Source of the DNA: Roseomonas sp. | GTDB lineage: Bacteria > Pseudomonadota > Alphaproteobacteria > Acetobacterales > Acetobacteraceae | Length of the DNA stretch: 50,404 nucleotides | Assembly: GCA_020249465.1 (NCBI GenBank) | Contig: JADCFP010000079.1 | Coordinates: forward strand, 1 to 50,404 | Direction: 5' to 3' | Part shown: piece by piece, positions 1 through 7,082 of the stretch | Position numbering within the stretch: position 1 is the first letter of the stretch | Layout of the letters: every line of letters starts with the position of its first letter | Translations under genes and position numbers: made by a program | The notes under the pieces: generated by a model | Databases searched by the model: none | The model's input: the letters and a program-made list of their open reading frames with translations, nothing else | Told to the model about the DNA's origin: nothing

Positions 1-27
1 AGATTTTCCATCTGAACGTGATCTGCT

Positions 28-771
28 CTAAAGCGCGATTCGCTTCAGCTTCTTCCAGCCTGCCGCCGGGGGTGTGGGGTCTTCCGGGAAATGCACCCGC
101 GCCAGCACAAAGGCAGCAGAGGCTTCAATCTCCCGCCGCGCTGCCTCGGCGGCTGCCTTGCCATCGCCGGCCTTGGCTGCTGCCAAAAGCCCCTGATGGT
201 CATCCGCATCGGGCCGCCCCGGCATAATGGGCCGCGCCATGGCAAGCACTGGACTGCGCCGCATCCAAAGGCTTTCGATCATGGCAAGCAATAGCGGCTG
301 GCCGGCGGCAGCATAGTAGCGCTGATGCAACAGCCGATCACCGCGGCGATAGCCATCCTCATCCCCCGCCATGCGGGCGGCGCGGGCTGCTTTGGCAATT
401 TGTTCCAAAGCCGCGATATCCGCCTTGGTCAGAAGTGGGGCGGCATCCGCTGCCGCCACTGGTTCGATCAGCGTGCGGATGCGCATGATCTCCCGATAGG
501 CATCACGCGTGATCAGCGGCACGAAGGCACTGCCGCTTGGGGTTAGATCAAGGCAGCGCTCTGCCGCCAGGCGGCGCAAGGCCGCGCGGGCCGGCATGGG
601 GCTGACGCCAAGGGCTTCCGCGATGCGCCGGATGGAAAGCTTCTCCCCCGGCGGAAAGCCGCCCTGGATCAGGATATCCCGAAGCGCGCCATAGGCCCGC
701 GCCTCCAGGGAGGCGCCATCAGTGGATTCCGCTTGCAAGGCAGATTCTTCGTGATTACGCTTCAGCGTCAT
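28..771 (-). CDS. GntR-family transcriptional regulator, FCD type
   Basis: A 247-residue one-domain-plus-sensor regulator. Residues about 22-85 form the winged helix-turn-helix of the GntR family, with the recognition part around IRRIAEALGVSPMPARAALR. Residues about 92-220 form an all-helical FCD ligand domain. FCD domains usually bind a metal through Asp and three His. D145, H149 and H192 fit, but the last expected His near residue 214 is not obvious, so metal binding is uncertain. The gene is divergent from the amino-acid binding protein and aminotransferase genes, its most likely targets. A perfect 10-bp palindrome lies one base upstream of the ATG and no Shine-Dalgarno is visible, so autoregulation and leaderless translation are both possible. 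The ligand is unknown; an amino acid or amine is an inference from the neighbours. Confidence 0.88.
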   Translation of the reverse strand: MTLKRNHEESALQAESTDGASLEARAYGALRDILIQGGFPPGEKLSIRRIAEALGVSPMPARAALRRLAAERCLDLTPSGSAFVPLITRDAYREIMRIRTLIEPVAAADAAPLLTKADIAALEQIAKAARAARMAGDEDGYRRGDRLLHQRYYAAAGQPLLLAMIESLWMRRSPVLAMARPIMPGRPDADDHQGLLAAAKAGDGKAAAEAARREIEASAAFVLARVHFPEDPTPPAAGWKKLKRIAL

Positions 772-772
772 T

Positions 773-782
773 TGTGATCACA
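773..782. promoter_or_regulatory. Putative GntR-family operator palindrome
   Basis: TGTGATCACA is a perfect 10-bp palindrome between the divergent regulator (start 771) and the binding-protein gene (start 837). It contains GTG-AT-CAC, which fits the GT-N-AC half-site style of FadR/FCD operators. Assignment to the adjacent regulator is inference. Confidence 0.45.
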
Positions 783-836
783 CTTCCGAGGCAGCCCTGT
801 AACTGCCGCAATGAGAAAAACCAAGGAGGCAACATC

Positions 837-1874
837 ATGACAGGTTATCGCCACCTCTGGCGCGCATTTCTAGCCGCTTTTGCCGCCATTCTGGGATTTT
901 TCAGCACCGCCCCGGCTGAAGCCGGGGCCACCCTGGATGCCATCAAGCGCACCGGCCATTTGCGCTGCGGCGTTTCCGGCGCGGTGGCGCATATGTCCAT
1001 GCCCGATAGCCAGGGGCGTTGGCAGGGCTTTGATGTGGAAATCTGCCGCGCGGTTGCCGCCGCCGTTTTCGGTGATGCAGACAAGGTGCGCTTGGTGCCG
1101 ACCACGGCGCAGAACCGCTTCACAGCGCTGCAATCGGGCGAAGTGGATATGCTGTCCCGCACCACGGCTCTGACCCTGGTTCGCGACAGCCAGCTGGGCA
1201 TCAATATACCCGTGGCACATTTTTACACGGGCCAGGGGTTTCTGGTGCATAAGCGCACCGGCGTGCAGCGCGCGCTTGATTTGAACGGCGCGACAGTTTG
1301 CGGCACTCAGGGCAGCATCATTGAACGCAATATCGAAGATTGGGCGCGCGTGAACAATATCCGCGTCACCACCATTTCCTTCGAAACCGCCCCCGCCGTG
1401 CTGGCCGCTTTCATCGCCGGGCGCTGCGATGCCATCAGCAATGACATGATCAATCTGGCCGCCAATCGCGCCGGTGCGCCGAACCCGAATGATCTGGTGC
1501 TGCTGCCCGATATGATCGTGAAGGAAATGCACGGCATTCTGGCGCGCAATGGTGATCAGGATTGGTCGTCCCTGCTCCGCTGGGTGGTCTTTGCCCTGAT
1601 TCAGGCCGAGGAATTCGGCATCACCCGCGCGAATATCGAGGAAACCCGCCGCACCTCCACCGACCCAGCCATTCGCCGCTTTCTGGGCCTCACTGAAAAT
1701 ATCGGCTCAGCCTGGGGCTTGGGCAATGATTGGGCCTTTCAGGTAGTGCGCCAGATCGGCAATTATGGTGAGATGTTTGAACGCACCGCGGGCAAGAACG
1801 GGCTTGGGCTGGAACGCGGGCAAAACAATATCTGGTCCAAGGGCGGGCTGCTTATGTCCTGGCTCTGGCAATAA
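837..1874 (+). CDS. Amino acid ABC transporter periplasmic binding protein (AapJ-like)
   Basis: A 345-residue SBP of the polar amino acid family. It has an N-terminal signal peptide (hydrophobic run LWRAFLAAFAAILGFF, cleavage after about PAEA). The family core follows: GHLRCGVSG near the mature start, GRWQGFDVEICRAVAAAVFG, LQSGEVDML and a C-terminal NNIWSKGGLL segment typical of AapJ-type proteins. The start at 837 was chosen because AAGGAGG sits 7 bases upstream; a longer reading frame from 774 would run through that site. The aminotransferase gene begins 12 bases after the stop. No permease (AapQ/M) or ATPase (AapP) gene is adjacent, so it either serves a transporter encoded elsewhere or has another role. 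The substrate is not predictable beyond amino-acid-like. Confidence 0.88.
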   Translation: MTGYRHLWRAFLAAFAAILGFFSTAPAEAGATLDAIKRTGHLRCGVSGAVAHMSMPDSQGRWQGFDVEICRAVAAAVFGDADKVRLVPTTAQNRFTALQSGEVDMLSRTTALTLVRDSQLGINIPVAHFYTGQGFLVHKRTGVQRALDLNGATVCGTQGSIIERNIEDWARVNNIRVTTISFETAPAVLAAFIAGRCDAISNDMINLAANRAGAPNPNDLVLLPDMIVKEMHGILARNGDQDWSSLLRWVVFALIQAEEFGITRANIEETRRTSTDPAIRRFLGLTENIGSAWGLGNDWAFQVVRQIGNYGEMFERTAGKNGLGLERGQNNIWSKGGLLMSWLWQ

Positions 1875-1886
1875 CGGAGGAAACAC

Positions 1887-3218
1887 ATGACACCGCCGCT
1901 TGATGCATCCGCCGCGCCGCGCAATTCCGATCTGGAAGCGGCGCTCGCCGAAGCGCGGGAGAATTATTCCCGCGCCCGCCCCAAAAGCGCAACCGCGCAT
2001 GAGAAAGCCCGCGCCGTGATGCCGGGCGGCAATACGCGCACCACGCTATTCTACACGCCCTTCCCGACCGCCATGAAAAGCGGCCAGGGCTGCTATCTGG
2101 AAGATATTGACGGCAACAAATACCTCGACCTCTGCGGCGAATATACTGCGGGGCTTTTCGGCCATTCCGATCCGCGCATTCAGGCATTGCTGCATAAGGT
2201 AATTGAAAACGGCATCAGCCTGGCGTCAGTCGGGGAGAATGAGGCAAAGCTTGCCGCCATTCTCTGCGCGCGTTTCCCGGCTTTGGAATTGGTGCGCTTC
2301 ACCAATAGCGGGACCGAGGCAAATCTGATGGCGGTGGCGGCAGCGCGTGCGCATACGGGCCGCAGCAAGATCATCGCCTTCCGTGGCGGCTATCATGGCG
2401 GGGTGATGAGCTTTGTCACCGGTGGCAGCGTGGTGAATGCGCCGTTTTCGGTGACGCTTGCCGAATATAACGACCTGCCCGGCACTTTGGCGCTGATCCG
2501 CGCACATGCTGATGATCTTGCTGCCGTGCTGCTGGAACCCATGATGGGCAGCGGCGGCTGCATTCCCGCCACGCGCGACTTTCTGGCGGGGCTGCGCGAC
2601 GCAACCCGCGAAGTAGGTGCGATGCTGATTTTTGATGAGGTGATGACCAGCCGTCATACGGCGGGCGGCCTACAAAAACTGCATGGCATCACGCCTGATC
2701 TTGTCTCTCTCGGCAAATATATCGCGGGCGGCATGTCCTTCGGTGCCTTTGGTGGGCGCGCGGATGTCATGGCGGTGTTTGATTCCCACAAGCCCAATGC
2801 GCTGACGCATTCCGGCACTTTCAACAATAATGTGCTGTCCATGTCTGCCGGCACCTTGGCGATGGGCGAGATTTTTGATGACAGTGCTGCGGAAGCGCTG
2901 CGCAAGCGCGGTGATGGGTTGCGCGATGCGCTGAATGGCATTTGCGTCAAGCACAAGGTCGCCATGCAATTCACCGGCATTGGCAGCATGGTGCAGCCGC
3001 ATTTCCGCCTGGGCCCGATCCTTCGCCCCTATACCGCCAGCGCGCAGGAAGATGGCCTGCGGGAGCTGTTCTTCCTGGATATGATGAAGGCCGGCATCTA
3101 CATCGCGCGGCGCGGCATGGTCGCGCTCAGCCTGCCGGTGGATGAGGCGGAGTTGCTCCGTTACATCGCGGCGGTGGAGGAATTCTGCGCCTCTCGTAAG
3201 CCGCTCATGGCGGGGTAA
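1887..3218 (+). CDS. Class III PLP aminotransferase (glutamate-1-semialdehyde aminomutase-like)
   Basis: A 443-residue fold-type I PLP enzyme. Visible class III features are the MPGGNTR N-terminal motif, SGTEAN at 141-146 (phosphate and substrate region), the aromatic/His GGYHGG at 167-172, FDEVMTSR with the cofactor Asp at 250, and the Schiff-base lysine K277 in SLGKYIAGG. The sequence resembles the HemL-like aspartate aminotransferase family group rather than a true housekeeping HemL, because it sits with an uptake protein and regulator. GGAGG lies 6 bases before the ATG. Co-transcription with the upstream binding protein is likely (12-base gap). The reaction is probably transamination or aminomutase chemistry on an imported amino acid; the exact substrate is not known. 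Confidence 0.85.
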   Translation: MTPPLDASAAPRNSDLEAALAEARENYSRARPKSATAHEKARAVMPGGNTRTTLFYTPFPTAMKSGQGCYLEDIDGNKYLDLCGEYTAGLFGHSDPRIQALLHKVIENGISLASVGENEAKLAAILCARFPALELVRFTNSGTEANLMAVAAARAHTGRSKIIAFRGGYHGGVMSFVTGGSVVNAPFSVTLAEYNDLPGTLALIRAHADDLAAVLLEPMMGSGGCIPATRDFLAGLRDATREVGAMLIFDEVMTSRHTAGGLQKLHGITPDLVSLGKYIAGGMSFGAFGGRADVMAVFDSHKPNALTHSGTFNNNVLSMSAGTLAMGEIFDDSAAEALRKRGDGLRDALNGICVKHKVAMQFTGIGSMVQPHFRLGPILRPYTASAQEDGLRELFFLDMMKAGIYIARRGMVALSLPVDEAELLRYIAAVEEFCASRKPLMAG

Positions 3219-3227
3219 AATAGGCTT

Positions 3228-3258
3228 GGGGCGGGGCTGGCTTCCAGCCCGGCGCCCC
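3228..3258. terminator. Hairpin between convergent genes
   Basis: A 13-bp GC-rich stem (GGGGCG + GGGCTGG pairing with CCAGCCC + CGCCCC, 2-base bulge) with a CTT loop lies between the aminotransferase stop (3218) and the stop of the convergent small gene (3269). It lacks a clean T-run, so a bidirectional terminator is likely but not certain. Confidence 0.5.
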
Positions 3259-3268
3259 TTGGGCCGCG

Positions 3269-3601
3269 TCAGCGCCGATCCTTGCGGGCGACAAAGCCGC
3301 TGCCCTCGCCCTTCCGCCAATTCGCAAATTTGGGCATTTCCAGCGCCACGCCGCGATGATCACAGGGGATGACGTTGGTGACCGGAATGTCACGTACCAT
3401 GCTCATGAAAACGCCCCTCGGGCGGGAATAGCCGGCCAGTTCAATGTCCAGCGCGCCCCTTTCCGTAATCCGGCGAATCCTACCCCATTCCCCTGCATTG
3501 GCGGTTGGCATTGGGCCTGCCTCGGCGCGGGTAAGGCGCACAAGGTCCCCAACCTCCAGGATAGGAACTGGACGCCCATCGGGCCTAAATTCTAATTTCA
3601 T
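3269..3601 (-). CDS. Conserved-looking hypothetical protein, 110 aa
   Basis: A soluble 110-residue basic protein of no recognised family. It has no signal peptide, membrane segment or cysteine cluster apart from a single Cys in IPCDHRG. The N-terminal half (ILEVGDLVRLTRAEAG, then GEWGRIRRI) has the alternating hydrophobic and Gly pattern of a small SH3-like beta-barrel; this is an impression, not an assignment. Codon use matches its neighbours, and it is flanked by its own intergenic regions (a hairpin at the 3' side, 168 bases at the 5' side), which supports a real gene. It is divergent from the next small gene. Confidence 0.6.
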   Translation of the reverse strand: MKLEFRPDGRPVPILEVGDLVRLTRAEAGPMPTANAGEWGRIRRITERGALDIELAGYSRPRGVFMSMVRDIPVTNVIPCDHRGVALEMPKFANWRKGEGSGFVARKDRR

Positions 3602-3721
3602 GAGATCATCTACCCCACAACCCTTGAGCTATTAAAGCTTCCCCGTAAGCCTGCGTTACAAGATTTCACCCGAAAAATCGAGCTTTCTGGCTGATTCTTG
3701 CCCGCGATCTTCATAAATTTA

Positions 3722-3759
3722 TTGACAGAAGCCCAGGGTTTCTGCCATCTAGGCGGAGG
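3722..3759 (+). promoter_or_regulatory. Candidate promoter with operator-like palindrome
   Basis: A perfect TTGACA -35 box lies at 3722-3727. The following 3726-3744 is a near-perfect 19-bp palindrome (CAGAAGCCC-A-GGGTTTCTG, one G/T irregularity). The -10 around 3745-3751 is weak. GGAGG at 3755-3759 is 10 bases before the ATG at 3770. A repressor bound in the spacer would block the promoter; this is inference. Confidence 0.4.
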
Positions 3760-3769
3760 TGTAGTCGTC

Positions 3770-4189
3770 ATGATTGATCAACTCTCCCTCTCCACAACCC
3801 AGCCGAGAGAAGGTTTGCGCCCTTCTTCTGGTTCCGCCGGACCTGCGCGCCCGGCCGGTGCGGTGCCACCTGAAGCGTCTTCGGACGTCGGGCCGGCCAA
3901 CCCGCGGATGCGCATTGATCGTGACCTTGGTATGGTGGTGATTGAATTTCGCGATACCGCCGGGCGGGTAAGCGTCAGCCTGCCTACCCCACGCGAGATT
4001 GAGGCGTACCGCGCCTCGGTCAAGTTTGGTGCTGAAATGCCGGCAGACGTCAAGGGCATGAATATCACACCGGGTGGGCCCAGCGCCGCCCGTCCAGGCA
4101 TCCCGCTGCCGCCCGAACCTGAGCGCTCACCGAGCGCTGATCCAGGAAATGAACCTGCCCCATCCGCTGGATTGTTTAAAATAGCCTGA
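3770..4189 (+). CDS. Proline-rich small protein with FlaG-like core
   Basis: A 139-residue protein. The N-terminal 45 and C-terminal 45 residues are rich in Pro, Ser, Gly and Ala and probably disordered. The middle (MRIDRDLGMVVIEFRDTAGR, then VSVSLPTPREIEAYR) is an ordered strand-rich core. That core resembles FlaG, in which a 'vvvkvvD..tGeviRqIP' pattern precedes a conserved Pro; the R-Q-I-P part is changed to VSLP here. No flagellar gene is nearby, so FlaG is only a suggestion. The ATG at 3770 was chosen over 3698 because GGAGG precedes it by 10 bases. The gene sits behind a promoter-like region with a palindrome. Confidence 0.55.
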   Translation: MIDQLSLSTTQPREGLRPSSGSAGPARPAGAVPPEASSDVGPANPRMRIDRDLGMVVIEFRDTAGRVSVSLPTPREIEAYRASVKFGAEMPADVKGMNITPGGPSAARPGIPLPPEPERSPSADPGNEPAPSAGLFKIA

Positions 4190-4276
4190 TAACAGGCCGC
4201 GGCATTATCGACTTGCACTCATTCAGTGTTTCATTGCTGGCGCTGTTATGCGCCCCGCGTTAGCCTTCCCGTTCAA

Positions 4277-4293
4277 GGGCGGATGAACCGCCC
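4277..4293. other. Short hairpin in leader of Bug receptor gene
   Basis: GGGCGG-ATGAA-CCGCCC forms a 6-bp stem 11 bases upstream of the GGAGGA ribosome binding site (4304-4309). There is no T-run, so it is not an intrinsic terminator. Its role is unknown. Confidence 0.35.
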
Positions 4294-4315
4294 GTAGCAG
4301 AACGGAGGAATAGCC

Positions 4316-5293
4316 ATGGCGATATCTCGTCGGGCCCTGATCGGCGCCGGTGCCGCAAGCCTGCTGGCCGCGCCAGCGCTGCATGCGCAAGAAGCCTTCC
4401 CAAGCCGCCCCATTCGCATTGTGGTGCCTTACCCGCCGGGTGCGATCAACGACATGCTGGCGCGTTGGGTTGCCGACAAGATGCCAGAGGTCTTCGGCCA
4501 GCCAGGTGTGGTGGAAAATCGCCCCGGCGCTGCGGGGAATATCGGCACGACCAATGTCGCGCGCTCAACGCCTGATGGCTACACGATTGGCATTGGCAAT
4601 ACGCCGATTCTATCGGTCAATCCCTTTGTCTATCCGAATATGGGCTATGACCCGCGCACGGAAATCAGCCTGATTGGCATTGCCGCACGGCTGATGAATG
4701 TGTTGGTGGTGAACCCGAATAGCGGCCTGACCAGCCTGCAACAGATCCTGGAACGCGCCCGCGCTCAGCCGGGGCGTATGACTTTCGCAAGCTCCGGCAG
4801 TGGCAGCAGCCCGCATCTGGCGGGCGAATTGCTGAAGCACATGACCGGCGTTGACATTACCCATGTGCCGTTTCGTGGTGGTGCGGCTTCCGGCACCGAA
4901 ATCATCGCCGGGCGCATTGATATGTTGATTGATAATGTGCCGAATTCCATCGGCCATATTCGCGGCGGGCAGATGCGCGCCCTTGCCGTGACCGGCAGCG
5001 CACGCGACCCCGCTTTGCCCGATGTGCCCACCTTTGCGGAAGCCGGCGTGCCGCGGTTTGAGATGTATCTTTGGTTCGGTTTCATCGCGCCGCCCAATCT
5101 GCCGTCGGCGGTGATGGAAAAGCTCTCATCCGGCATTCGCCGCATCGTGACCGAAACCGATGTGGCCGAGCGTATTCGCCGCCAGGGGGCCGAGGTGTGG
5201 CACAAGGACCCCGCCGGCATGCGCGCATCGATGGAAGCCGATATGGCGAAATGGGGCCCCGTTGTGCGCGCCGTGGGGCTGAAGCCTGAATAG
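4316..5293 (+). CDS. Bug/TctC-family tripartite tricarboxylate transporter receptor (1)
   Basis: A 325-residue periplasmic solute receptor. The N-terminus is a Tat-like signal (SRRALIGAG, cleavage near LHAQEAF). Family signatures are YPPGAINDMLAR, VVENRPGAAGNIGT, the DGYT turn, HVPFRGG and LPDVPTFAEAG. In typical Bug receptors the first motif reads PFPPGGxxDxxAR; here an Ala-Ile-Asn replaces the second Gly, which may tune ligand binding. GGAGGA is 6 bases before the ATG. No TctA or TctB membrane genes are adjacent, as for the other four receptors in the window. The ligand cannot be told from sequence; family members bind carboxylates, amino acids or aromatic acids. Confidence 0.9.
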   Translation: MAISRRALIGAGAASLLAAPALHAQEAFPSRPIRIVVPYPPGAINDMLARWVADKMPEVFGQPGVVENRPGAAGNIGTTNVARSTPDGYTIGIGNTPILSVNPFVYPNMGYDPRTEISLIGIAARLMNVLVVNPNSGLTSLQQILERARAQPGRMTFASSGSGSSPHLAGELLKHMTGVDITHVPFRGGAASGTEIIAGRIDMLIDNVPNSIGHIRGGQMRALAVTGSARDPALPDVPTFAEAGVPRFEMYLWFGFIAPPNLPSAVMEKLSSGIRRIVTETDVAERIRRQGAEVWHKDPAGMRASMEADMAKWGPVVRAVGLKPE

Positions 5294-5377
5294 GGTTGAA
5301 CGGGACTTGCAATCGGCGCGCGGTATCGGAAGATGGGTCATCGTCCTTTGCCGGGCGTTCAACATGATGGGGTGGAA

Positions 5378-5758
5378 ATGTTCTCTCATATCTTCGTCGG
5401 CGCAGATGATGTCGCCGTTTCCAAGAAATTCTATGATGCGGCACTCGGCGTTCTTGGTGTCGCGGAAGGGAAGATGGACCCGAAAGGGCGCTGCTTTTAC
5501 CGCACGCCAACCGGCACGCTTGGCATCAGCAAGCCGATTGATGGCAAGGCTGCCTGCGGTGCCAATGGCGGCACGATTGGCTTCGCTTGCGACAGCCCAG
5601 AAAAGGTGAAGGCCTTCCATGATGCGGCGGTCGCCAATGGCGGCACCAGCATTGAAGACCCGCCCGGCTGGCGTGAAGGCGGCGCGGTGCGGCTTTATCT
5701 GGCCTATGTCCGCGACCCTTACGGCAATAAGCTTTGCGCGCTGCATCGCGGCGGGTGA
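5378..5758 (+). CDS. VOC-family (glyoxalase/bleomycin-resistance-like) protein
   Basis: A 126-residue protein with the paired beta-alpha-beta-beta-beta modules of the vicinal-oxygen-chelate fold: MFSHIFVGADDVAVSKKFYD opens module 1, and the GTIGFACDSPEKVKAFHDAA region opens module 2, ending in YVRDPYGNKLCALH. His at position 4 and the Glu/His positions of module 2 could serve as metal ligands, but the specific reaction cannot be assigned (lyase, dioxygenase and resistance proteins share the fold). The ATG at 5378 is preferred to 5333 because VOC proteins start directly at the first strand (the FSHIFVG motif). It lies 84 bases after the Bug receptor and may share its transcript. Confidence 0.8.
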   Translation: MFSHIFVGADDVAVSKKFYDAALGVLGVAEGKMDPKGRCFYRTPTGTLGISKPIDGKAACGANGGTIGFACDSPEKVKAFHDAAVANGGTSIEDPPGWREGGAVRLYLAYVRDPYGNKLCALHRGG

Positions 5759-5803
5759 GGCTTCAGGCGCGTCAGAACAGGCGCGCCACTTCTCGCGGCT
5801 GTT

Positions 5804-6799
5804 TCAATCCGCCTTGATATTGGCAATGCGCGCCACTTCCGCCCAGGCCGGCACTTCGTGGCGAATGCGCGCGGCGAAATCAGCGGGGCCCAACCATTCG
5901 GGCCGTGTCGCTTGCGTGGCCAGTTTTTCGCGAAATTCCGCTGTGCTCGTTACAGCCTGAAGATCACGCGCCATACGCGCCACCAGCGCGGCAGGGGTCG
6001 CGGCGGGGGCCAATACGCCATACCAGGTGCCTGAATCCGGCACATCAAACCCAAGCTCTGCCAGGGTTGGTGTATCGGGAATTTCCGGCACGCGTTCCCG
6101 CCCAAAAGCGACAAGGGGCCTGATCTGGCCATTCCGATAAGGCCCTATGCCACCAACAATCGTTTGCATGAAAAGTGGCACGCGCCCCGCCAGCACATCC
6201 TGTAATGCGGGCGCCGTGCCGCGATAGGGCACATGGGTGATATCAATCCCGAGCGCGCGCTTCAGTGTTTCGCCCCCGAAATGGCCATTGCCGCCATTAC
6301 CCGTAGTGGCATAGCCCATTTCGCCGGGCTTCGCCCGCGCTGCCGCGACCAAATCAGCCAGGGTCCGATACGGCTCATTCGGTCCAACCCAGAGCACATT
6401 GGGTGAAAACGCGATCATTCCAATCGGCGCGAAATCACGCAGCATGTCATAGGGCAGGCGATAAAGCCCTGTATTCATCACAATGTTATTGCCGCTGAAC
6501 AGCAAGGTCATGCCATCGGGCGGCGCCTTGGCCACGAAATCCGTGCCGATCGTGCCATTGGCGCCGCCGCGATTATCAATGATGACCTGCTGCTTCCAGG
6601 TTGCGGAAAGCCCAGGTGCGATCAGGCGCGCGACGAAATCTGTCGGTCCGCCGGGCGGGAAACCAACCACAATCCGCACGGGGCGTTCCGGCCAAACCGG
6701 CGCGGCGGTTTGCGCAAACGCCGCATGGAACGAGAAGGCTAAAGCCGCGAAAGCGCCGCATAATCCAAGGCGGAGCGTTTTGAAATTTGGGATTGTCAT
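5804..6799 (-). CDS. Bug/TctC-family receptor (2)
   Basis: A 331-residue periplasmic receptor with a Sec-type signal (LGLCGAFAALAFSFHAAFA, cleavage before QTAAPVWPERP). Family motifs are intact: FPPGGPTDFVAR, VIIDNRGGANGTIGT, DGMT, HVPYRGTAPALQDVLAGRV and IPDTPTLAELG. The start at 6799 is chosen because AGGGGGAAAG stands just upstream; a start at 6832 would put this site inside the gene. It converges with the VOC gene, 45 bases apart, and stands alone as an orphan receptor without TctAB. The ligand is unknown. Confidence 0.9.
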   Translation of the reverse strand: MTIPNFKTLRLGLCGAFAALAFSFHAAFAQTAAPVWPERPVRIVVGFPPGGPTDFVARLIAPGLSATWKQQVIIDNRGGANGTIGTDFVAKAPPDGMTLLFSGNNIVMNTGLYRLPYDMLRDFAPIGMIAFSPNVLWVGPNEPYRTLADLVAAARAKPGEMGYATTGNGGNGHFGGETLKRALGIDITHVPYRGTAPALQDVLAGRVPLFMQTIVGGIGPYRNGQIRPLVAFGRERVPEIPDTPTLAELGFDVPDSGTWYGVLAPAATPAALVARMARDLQAVTSTAEFREKLATQATRPEWLGPADFAARIRHEVPAWAEVARIANIKAD

Positions 6800-6896
6800 G
6801 GCGCTTTCCCCCTTGGCGAAACTGATCGCCAAGGAAGCCTAACCCCAAGCGCGCGCTTTTGGGAAATGGGCGCCAAACACTGACCAGATAAGGGAA

Positions 6897-6973
6897 TGGT
6901 AGCGGCGAGCGGACTTGAACCGCTGACCCCGGCATTATGAGTGCCGTGCTCTAACCAGCTGAGCTACGCCGCC
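6897..6973 (-). tRNA. tRNA-Met (CAU), elongator type
   Basis: A 77-base cloverleaf on the minus strand with encoded CCA. The acceptor arm is GGCGGCG/CGCCGCT with a G1-U72 wobble, as is usual in elongator tRNA-Met. The D arm is AGCTCAGCTGGTTAGAGC, the anticodon stem CGGCA/TGCCG with loop CTCATAA giving CAU, and the T arm GCGGTTCAAGTCCGC. The initiator signature (C1-A72 mismatch, three G-C pairs in the anticodon stem) is absent. A lysidine-modified tRNA-Ile(CAU) is the alternative, less likely on the acceptor sequence. Confidence 0.93.
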
Positions 6974-6981
6974 AATTCGGA

Positions 6982-7023
6982 GCATTTTCAAGCCAAGTGG
7001 CAACTTGGCAACTCGGAAAATGC
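6982..7023. repeat. Nested inverted repeat upstream of tRNA-Met
   Basis: Outer arms GCATTTTC (6982-6989) and GAAAATGC (7016-7023) enclose inner arms GCCAAG (6992-6997) and CTTGGC (7004-7009). This cruciform-like structure lies 8 bases before the 5' end of tRNA-Met on the minus strand, so it would be in the tRNA leader. It may be a processing signal or part of a double terminator with the hairpin just upstream. Confidence 0.5.
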
Positions 7024-7027
7024 GACC

Positions 7028-7072
7028 AAAAACAGTCCGGAGATTGTCTGCCGAACGGCAGATAAGCTCTGG
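7028..7072 (-). terminator. Rho-independent terminator of the iscS-fdx-tenA-mnmA operon
   Basis: The core palindrome TCTGCC-GAAC-GGCAGA (7047-7062) is flanked by outer arms 7037-7042 and 7067-7072 that pair with one mismatch. On the minus strand a run of five T (complement of 7028-7032) follows four bases later. It begins 11 bases after the mnmA stop. Confidence 0.65.
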
Positions 7073-7082
7073 GAACGGGGAG

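Noticed and set aside
870-1532. Minus-strand frame over the amino-acid binding protein
   Set aside because: His/Gln/Gly-rich shadow without family features; the plus strand has a signal peptide and ribosome site.
6897-6973. tRNA-Ile(CAU) instead of tRNA-Met
   Set aside because: Acceptor G1-U72 and overall sequence match elongator tRNA-Met; the modified Ile tRNA has a different acceptor arm.
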